DNA of 52,678 nt, taken from positions 66,096-118,773 of the forward strand of contig DF237215.1 of assembly GCA_000708835.1 (NCBI GenBank), in the 5' to 3' direction. This DNA comes from Klebsormidium nitens. Lineage: Eukaryota > Streptophyta > Klebsormidiophyceae > Klebsormidiales > Klebsormidiaceae. The notes under the pieces are model-generated. The model did no database searches. It was not told the DNA's origin and saw only the letters and a program-made list of their open reading frames with translations. Positions 46,101-52,678 of the stretch are shown one piece after another; position 1 is the first letter of the stretch; the number at the start of each line of letters is the position of its first letter. The position numbers were made by a program, and so were the translations under genes.

Positions 46101-49100
46101 CAATGGCACAGAACAAAGGAACCCTTAAACGCTTGGCATACTTAAGGAAAGGCTCCGCAGCAGAATAGCCAGAAGTTTGGGGCTCCGCCTCAAAAATGTA
46201 TGCACAGGAGGCCGACAAGTATCCACTTCTCTTTCCTCTGCAGAGGAAACTCCTATTTACTAGGTAGGATAGTTCCGGTTAAAAATCGACAGCTACTGGG
46301 GTATAGGGTAATCTAAATCTTGTACCGCTCCGCAGCCGTACCCTTCCTAAACCCAAATCAACCCCACCCGTTCCCCTGGCCATGACCATATCCTACATAG
46401 CTCTTTGCACAGGAGAAAAGCACATCTAACCAGGCTTGGGTTAGATTCTCTTCTACCGGTTAATGCTGGTCAGATGGTCAAGAACGCGCCATGTAGCGAG
46501 GTTTGGTTAGGAGCGAAACAGTCCTGTTATGCTGCCTAGTAAACTACAGACCTATTTGCAGGAACCGCTTCTCAAATGGCCCCGTCGTGGTGGACTACAT
46601 ATCCGAGTACCTAGGCCTACCGTTCGTTCCCCCCTTCTTGCAACCAGGCGCGAACTTTTTCCGGGGGGCCAACTTCGCCACACAGAGCAGCGGCGCACTC
46701 AACACGACTGGCCCCCCCGGAAGGGTGCTCCCGTTGGCTGCACAGGTGAAAAGAGATTCCGATGCTCGGGGCCGTTGATTCTGTCCCCATCATTTCTACT
46801 TTTGTTGGCTTCGCTTTGACACCGCCTTGTAAAGAATACCGCAGAGAGTGTTGCTTCCCATGCTTGATGCTTGATGTATCTCCGTTCTATGAACAATAAA
46901 CTGTGTGCATAGTAAGGTCTTTGTACCAGGCAAAGACCACTTAAAGGCCTAACCCAAACATTCACGCGTGTCACACCCAAACCGACCCTGAGTACCTCCA
47001 GGTTAACCCCTCCCGTCCCCTTCGCTTATCTTTCATAGAATCAAAACCTTCTCAAGGCCTGTGAGTGCGCCCGGGTTATAGCAGGATGGATCACGCCTGT
47101 GTTAGTTTTCTGCTTTGGACACAGAGGAGCTATTGAATAAGCAGGCTTTGGCGAATCCTACAGAGACCAGCCCTGATTTGGCGGCAGCTATTGCACTCTG
47201 ACGAAGCCAACGAGTCGTCTGCTGTCGTCTGCTCAGGTCGGCAGGCTCTTCCTCGAGTTGAGAGCCAACGCCGCGGCTTTCTACGCAACGCCGGGCGCAC
47301 CGTCAAATCCAAACCCACCCTTCCCCCCGCCGTCCTCGTTCCCCGCCTCCCTGTACGTCATTGTCACGGGCGGAAACGACTTCGGCGACTTCGCCGGCAA
47401 CGCGACGCAGTTCCAGGCGCTGGCGACTGCTTACGTCACCCAGATTGCCGCGAACATCCAGGGTGCGCCGGGGCTGCCAGAGACGTCCTGTCTAACGTGT
47501 TGTCTGAGCACTTCGCATCTTTCTCCCTCTCTGCATCTTTCAGAGAGCATCTCATCTCTGAGCATCTCTCGCCCCATCTTGCATCTCTTTCTCGCATCTC
47601 TGTCTGAGCATCTCTTCGTCTCGAGCAACTCTCGCATCTAAGTTTTGACTGTCGCTTGTTCGTCTTGTGTGCTTCTATATCGTTCGGGTTTGAGAGAAAA
47701 GTTTTGGAGTCATGCAGCCCTTTGTTTCGTTTGCTAGCTGTGCGTTCCGATCATGACCGAGTGTGGCTGCTTTGCGCCTCCCTTGTGTGTGAGGGAGCAC
47801 AAAAGCAAGCACTCACCCAGTCTAAACGGCCTGGAGGGCCCTGTTTCTAGTTCGCTGCACTGTTTCCAGTCTGTGAAAATGCACGTTCGCTTTTTGCAGT
47901 CCGATTCCTCGTACAGCTCGCCTCAAATGAAAGTATCATTTGGCAAATTCGTCGTTGTCTGTGAGCGGCACTTCCTTAGTTGCCCTCACGAAGTTGCATC
48001 TGCCACCCCTGCTTCAAGCCCTTGTTTTGGCTTTCTCCGTGCCTTTCTTCGTACAACATTCTTTGGGGTCTGCCTAGTTGGGTAAGTTTCTCGTTGCCGC
48101 ACATCGCAATACGCACTAATACATGCACTAATACTTTCTGGTGGGCTCCAAAAGAGCTGAATCGGACACGCTTGTCTACACCGTCTCCAGTCCTTTTCAA
48201 GATTGCGCTTGACTGGTCAAAGTCACACTTCGATGCGAATTGCAGATGGTGTTTTTGCCGAAACGTCAGAACATCTTTTGGAACTTGATCCATCAAAGCA
48301 AACATCTCTTCCAGCTTCCGTTCCGACCGAGCGAACGTTCTTGTTGGCCGCTGGTGATGCCCGAGCTGCCAATAACGTGCTGAACGATGCACGAAGCCGA
48401 TTTCCGGCCCAATCAGAAGCTAACCCTTTCCTCTCGGCAGACCCTCTACCTGGCTGGCGCGCGCGTGTTCCTCGTCAGCAACCTCGCCCCGCTCGGCTGC
48501 CTCCCGACCGTCCGCAATTTGTCTCCGGACGCCAGCTGCAACGTCCAGGTCAATCTGGCAATCGCGGGCGTTAATGCCGCCCTCAAGAGCGCTCTGGCTC
48601 AGCTGCGGGGGGCTCTACCGGGGGTCACCATTCTGGAGCTCGACTTGTTTGCTGTACTGGCAACGCCGCTGAACGTGCCCGGTAGGCTGCCCCGACCACT
48701 CTTTCCTGGCCCGTCAAAATTTTCCCTTTGAAATCTTTGTTTATCTCCCTCGCAGAAGGATGCTTGATGGAAGCGATGAATCCTACGCAGGTCGGACAAG
48801 GTGCTGCAAAGTGTTCCTCGATCTTTGAGCGATTTACTTGGTCTGTGCACGACTAGCTAGGTGCAAATAAACGAACAAAGTGCACGCCGTGCCGGATCCC
48901 AAGCTCTCCAACCGTATTGAAAGAAAGTCTTGGAAGCGCGTTGCTTTCCGTCACATCAAGCAGTACCCGTGCGGTTCTTCGCGTTTGCGTCGGACGTGCC
49001 TTGCATCCTTGGGCCTCTTATCTCCACCGTCTGGCCGTGGGTTTCATTTTTCTTCTGGTCGCTCTGAGCCCCAAGTCTCTTCTTAGAAAGCCTGCGCAAT

Positions 49101-49374
49101 CAGCTAGGAATCGTTTTTCCGATTCATTGCAGGCGTCACCAATTTCGGCCAAGCGTGCTGCGGGGCGGGCGGCCCCGCCAATACCGCAATCTTCTGCGCT
49201 TTCCCCGGGTTCACGCTTTGCTCCAACCCCGAAAACTACTTCTTCTTCGACGGCCTCCACGGGACGACTCAAGTGGCTGCGGCGGTTGCGAACGAGGTCA
49301 TCAACGGGAACTCCTTTGTTGCGCCGTCGAATCTGTATCAGACGCTGGTGGCGCCGAAACTAGGCGGCAAGTGA
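43121..49374 (+). CDS. Secreted GDSL esterase/lipase with two N-terminal Cys-rich modules
   Basis: Nine exons: 43121-43280, 43952-43983, 44111-44363, 44744-44917, 45760-45844, 46562-46745, 47237-47461, 48441-48681 and 49133-49374; about 531 residues. Met1 is followed by a signal peptide (LRGLALVTLLVLQLGQTASA). Residues 55-100 form a Cys-rich module (CPDAAFPNQ|CYNPAGSS...CQGSCG). Next come a Ser/Thr/Pro linker and a second module (CPSGPFRNACF...YLCCSSAGC). The SGNH hydrolase follows: block I TFGDSLVDVGN (catalytic Ser209), RFSNGPVVVDYISEYLGLP, GANFFRGANFATQSSG (block II), TGGNDFGDF (block III, Asn343), VFLVSNLAPLGCLP, and block V FFFDGLHGTTQVA (Asp491, His494). All catalytic residues are present, so it should be an active ester hydrolase on extracellular lipid, cutin-like or polysaccharide acyl substrates; the substrate is inferred. 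The exon 7/8 junction (IQ|TLYLAGAR) needs a GG donor and is uncertain. Confidence 0.88.
46320..46376 (+). repeat. Dispersed repeat, copy 3 (weak)
   Basis: Contains TTGTACCGCTCCGCAGCCGT, CCTAAACCCAAATCAACCCC and ACCCGTTCCCC in the same order as copies 1 and 2, but more diverged. It lies in intron 5 of the GDSL gene. Confidence 0.45.
46946..47020 (+). repeat. Dispersed repeat, copy 4 (weak)
   Basis: Has GCCTAACCC, TCACACCCAAACCGACCCTG and GTTAACCCCTCCCGTCCCC in the family order, in intron 6 of the GDSL gene. It lacks the GCTCCGCA landmark. Confidence 0.35.
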
Positions 49375-50035
49375 TGTATCTATCGGCGTCTTAGAGAGCA
49401 AGCAATAATGAGGCCCACGAGTGCCGTACTTTCGATTTTGTCAAAGCTGCAAATCCAACTAGAACATAAGAGCTGAGAGAGAGGGTTCCGGACGCCCAAG
49501 TTGCTTTTGAGGGTTGGGTCAACTGTTATGCAGGAGTTCCTCTTGGCATCAATGGATTATCATAATCTTTGAGCTGGGACATGGTCAAGAGTGCAGCACT
49601 TTACTGATATTGCCTGTAGCTAGTAGTTTCCTCGCCAGTAGTGGATAGGAAAAGACAAGTAGCACAAATTCGGGCTACGCCGAAGACAAGTCGGACATCC
49701 TCCTACATCCATCTTTCAGCCAGTATCAGCAACTAGCACGTACACTCTAGCGTTTTACCAAAATTCTTGTGATCTTACTGCACGCAATTACGACAGAGGC
49801 AGATCAAACCCAGTGCTCGGTACGATTGGGTCTCTAGCCAGATTCATCAAAAAGGTCATGCAGGCCTTTTTTATCTCCTTCCCAGACATCATCATGGGCC
49901 CGCAACCTCCTTGAATGGGCTATTAAGTCGTTCCGTCTTTGAGCGCTTCGGCACACCAGAGTGTGGCGAGCACGATGATTATGGAATCAAACATAACATG
50001 TCCTTGCGCGAATATATACACAGGGAACTTTCGCC

Positions 50036-50300
50036 GCTAACCAGACTCTCTAACCAGGCCCTAACCAGACATGGTTAGCTCGCTAACCATACTTTGGATG
50101 CTTAACCAGACTCACCCACCGCCTGGTTACGGCTAACCAGGGTCTGGTCGGGAGTAGCCAGAGACTGGTGTCTCGTAATCAGAAACTGCTTACACGCGAC
50201 CAGGTCTACAAGGACCCTGGTTAATGGAACCAGAGTCTGGTTACAAGTAACCAGGTTATGGTTGCGGGTTAACCGACAGCCACTATCTGGTCGAGGACAA
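50036..50300. repeat. Cluster of AACCAG / CTGGTT motifs
   Basis: About eight AACCAG, most preceded by CT, T or GT, and at least three CTGGTT occur within 270 bases, in both orientations, with irregular spacing of 15-40 bases. This is a degenerate repeat able to form small hairpins. No consensus unit length was found. Confidence 0.6.
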
Positions 50301-50655
50301 ACGGGCCCTCAACCAGGATCCGGTTTCTCGTTGCACGATTGCAACCAATCTCCGGTGCGGACTTACCAGCCTGAAGGGCATGTGCTTGGTCCAAGTGGTG
50401 TCGGACCGACCGCGCTGCGCTTCGACCGGGCTGTTCGGACAGCCGGGGGCACGAGCGGGGCACGAGCCGGCCGGGGAAGCAGGGGAGTTGCTAGTCGTTG
50501 GCCGCCTTGGTGAACGTACTGGTCGGAGGCATGGGCCCTCAGGTGAACGCACTCGTGCCCGGGGGCTAATTGGCAGCTAGCAGGGTGGTTCTGCCTCTGC
50601 TCGAGGGATGCGGGGTCGTTGAAAAGGACCACGCTCTAAGCTCACACCATGGTAG

Positions 50656-51085
50656 TCACTTCTGTTGATCAAGACACATAAGAGCAACGAGTAAGATAGG
50701 ACTCGAGACATATTGTACTGTGATCTTCAGTTCTTGTCTGACACGCTCTTGGCAGGAGAAAGTCTGCACAAGTTTTGAACGCACACGATCGTCGTGGTCC
50801 GGAAAGTGATCAATCTTATCGAGTCCCCCTTGCAGGGCCTGTTCCGAGCCCCTCAAGACGAGTCACAAGACGCCGAAGCACGGTCTGATCTACCACGCCT
50901 CGTTCATTGAGCAGGCTCCGCCCAAGTACAAGGGCAGATTCTCGTATCTTCGCGGCCAAGTGTATGCTGTCCATTAGGGTGGATGCGCTGGGGGAGTCGG
51001 CCGATGCCACGATTGGGATGGAGAACAGGTGAGGGGTCTTTTCATTCTGGGTCAGTTTCACCAACTTGCTTAGATCGTCAGCCAC
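50656..51085 (-). pseudogene. Possible broken coding region with a frameshift
   Basis: Two overlapping minus-strand frames both look protein-like. The upstream one (51085-50816) includes KTPHLFSIPIVASADSPSAS and LRRLVTRLEGLG. The downstream one (50856-50656) includes GSEQALQGGLDKIDHF and RVRSKLVQTFSCQERVRQEL. They read as one helical protein crossing a frame change near 50840, with no splice pair that would repair it. The family is unrecognised; it could be a transposon relic. Confidence 0.3.
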
Positions 51086-52678
51086 GGATCAGCACTCCGG
51101 TTGTGTCAAGTCAAGGCGTCCGTTGCGAAGTGATTCAGTGGCAGGAAGCGGTTCGCACAGCCAGTGCCGATGGATCGTGTGAGTTCGGCCCGAAAATACA
51201 CCACGTACTTAAGAATCTGCTACTGTTCAAGGTCCGTTCAGCCCCGTTGAAATCGCGATGAGGTCGAGAGCGCCAAAAGGTGGTCTATTGTGTGCTCCTG
51301 TGCGTTCGGCTCGGGCAAAGCCATTCTTCTTCTCAAAGTTCTTTGAGAAGGAGACGGAGAATCGAAGAAGTACATTCCGAAGATTAATTTCTGAAGGGGA
51401 AGAGAGTTGGAGAAAACTTCATGCCTTCGTCTCCTCAGGCATAAGCTTGGTGGAATCGACGGTTGCGGCAGCTGAAGGGCAAGGCTGACGGACGGTGGAC
51501 TATTGGGAACAACTAGTCCGCCTCCAAGTACGATGCCATCATGCCAAGAGGAAGCCTGGCGCAGAGCGCTCCTGACGGCAGCAAAGGTCAGCGTGACGTC
51601 GTCACCTCGTTGGGATCTGCCTGCATCTTTCTGAAGACTGTGCCCGGGTTCCGTCGTGAGGCGGAACGTAGGGTTGTCCGAAGCTTGCTTTCTCTTTTGA
51701 TATCCTGCCAGGAGTGGAACAGCCACTTCCTCTATTGACTTCCTGCAGAGGTTGGGAAGTATGGAAAGAAAAGAGCGCCAGGTCCCCAGCAGATGCTGGC
51801 GTCTATCTAAAATTTTCAAATTGCATTCCCCCCCGACTCAAAGATCTGGTTGCTCAAGCAAGTAAGATGCCGTCGAGGTGAGCACTTATGATTCTCAAAG
51901 CCGCAAGCATGAATTCAACGGTCCCAGCAAATGGACTGCCAAACTTTGCCTCCGGCCCATCCGGCCCAGGAGTTATAAGGATTATAACCCTGACACATTT
52001 GTTCTGCTCTTTCTGTTGTGATCAGTTTTACAGCCGCCTGTCGTGTGTCGTTCACCTTTCCACTCAATCTGTTTGCCACTTAGAGGGGACTGCTAGGCTT
52101 TTGTGAGTCGTTCCTCTTCTGAGTAAGCACTATATACTCGTAGCTACGGTTCCGCCCGTTTCGTTTGCGTAGGTATGTCGAGGTCAGAACTCGGCGGCGT
52201 TTCGTTTGAGATTGAGGTCAGAAGTTGGTAGACATACCAGAGCCAATCCAAATGCTGCCTCTCAGATTCATGGTCAACAAAATAAGCGGGCCTTTTGCCC
52301 TTCTTTTGCAGATTCAAAAGGCAGAACCTATCAACCATTTGATCAGATATTTGTACTATAACGAGTGTATCGAAGTGCTTGTTCTTATGCTCTGATTGCC
52401 CGTTGTGTAGATCAAAGGGAGTCAACGAAGAGCTCCATGCTGAGATCCAGAAACAGAAGGGCAAGCTGATTCATTCGACTCGCACGATTTGGCCACCGCA
52501 ATGAAGGTGAGATGCAGCGACTCCAACTACTTTTACCGTTGAGCTATACATATAGAGTAGAAGCAACAGCCACAGAATCCAGGTGCTTAAAACAGTGCCA
52601 GCCGAACGGACAAACGAACGTTTTCAACGGCATGTCTCCATGCCTATTCACAGGGCGTTTCTGCAGTCAACCGGGCCT

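Larger units (their letters stand above)
49375..52678. other. Gene-poor region with unrecognised open frames
   Basis: No confident gene. It holds the AACCAG cluster and the broken minus-strand frames listed separately. It also holds an unrecognised 193-codon minus-strand open frame at 51238-51819 (basic, Ser/Leu/Pro-rich, no family resemblance). At about 52410-52503 there is a short plus-strand stretch after a TGTAG acceptor that reads GVNEELHAEIQKQKGKLIHS and then stops, possibly the last exon of an unseen gene. Confidence 0.35.

Overview
This is a eukaryotic nuclear window from the green lineage. Every confident gene is split by GT-AG introns of roughly 250 to 1,400 bases (one intron looks GC-AG). 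The gene set includes a plastid-type tryptophan enzyme, a plant-type PAP phosphatase (AHL type) and the plant-specific mismatch-repair protein MSH7. A streptophyte alga (a Klebsormidium-like charophyte) fits best; that is inference from gene content and composition, not a database match. I see no rRNA, tRNA, CRISPR array or intact autonomous transposon.

Layout. 0.2-2.3 kb (+): phosphoribosylanthranilate isomerase. 3.4-8.1 kb (-): PAP-specific phosphatase HAL2-like, carrying a decayed duplicate exon and a 79-base tandem duplication in its introns. 8.7-15.6 kb (+): MSH7, divergent from the phosphatase across about 650 bases. 16.8-21.2 kb (-): secreted protein with a choice-of-anchor L type domain followed by Thr/Pro linkers and Cys-rich modules. 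22.4-28.5 kb (+): large secreted protein with a bacterial-looking N-terminal domain, three of the same Cys-rich modules and a very long Ser/Thr-Pro linker. 30.2-33.5 kb (-): Mpv17/PMP22 family membrane protein. 34.2-40.7 kb (+): long coiled-coil protein, possibly CCDC57-like. 43.1-49.4 kb (+): secreted GDSL esterase/lipase with two Cys-rich modules in front of the catalytic domain. 49.4-52.7 kb: no confident gene; broken ORFs and a cluster of AACCAG motifs.

The most interesting content is a recurring Cys-rich module (about 45 residues, core PN-x-C-[C/Y]-[N/D]-x-x-G followed by paired Cys) present seven times in three secreted proteins of different architecture. It is carried by phase-1-flanked exons and, in two genes, is split by an intron at the same codon boundary. 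This looks like a local, exon-shuffled extracellular binding or anchoring module joined to an adhesin-like domain, an unknown domain and a hydrolase. An extracellular matrix or cell-wall role is inference.

Other signals: two MITE-like foldback elements, a four-copy dispersed repeat, strong over-representation of TGACGTCA (15 copies by eye, under one expected), and several splice-site oddities. Exon limits were set by hand from splice consensus and reading phase. One junction in the 22.4 kb gene and one in the GDSL gene remain unresolved.
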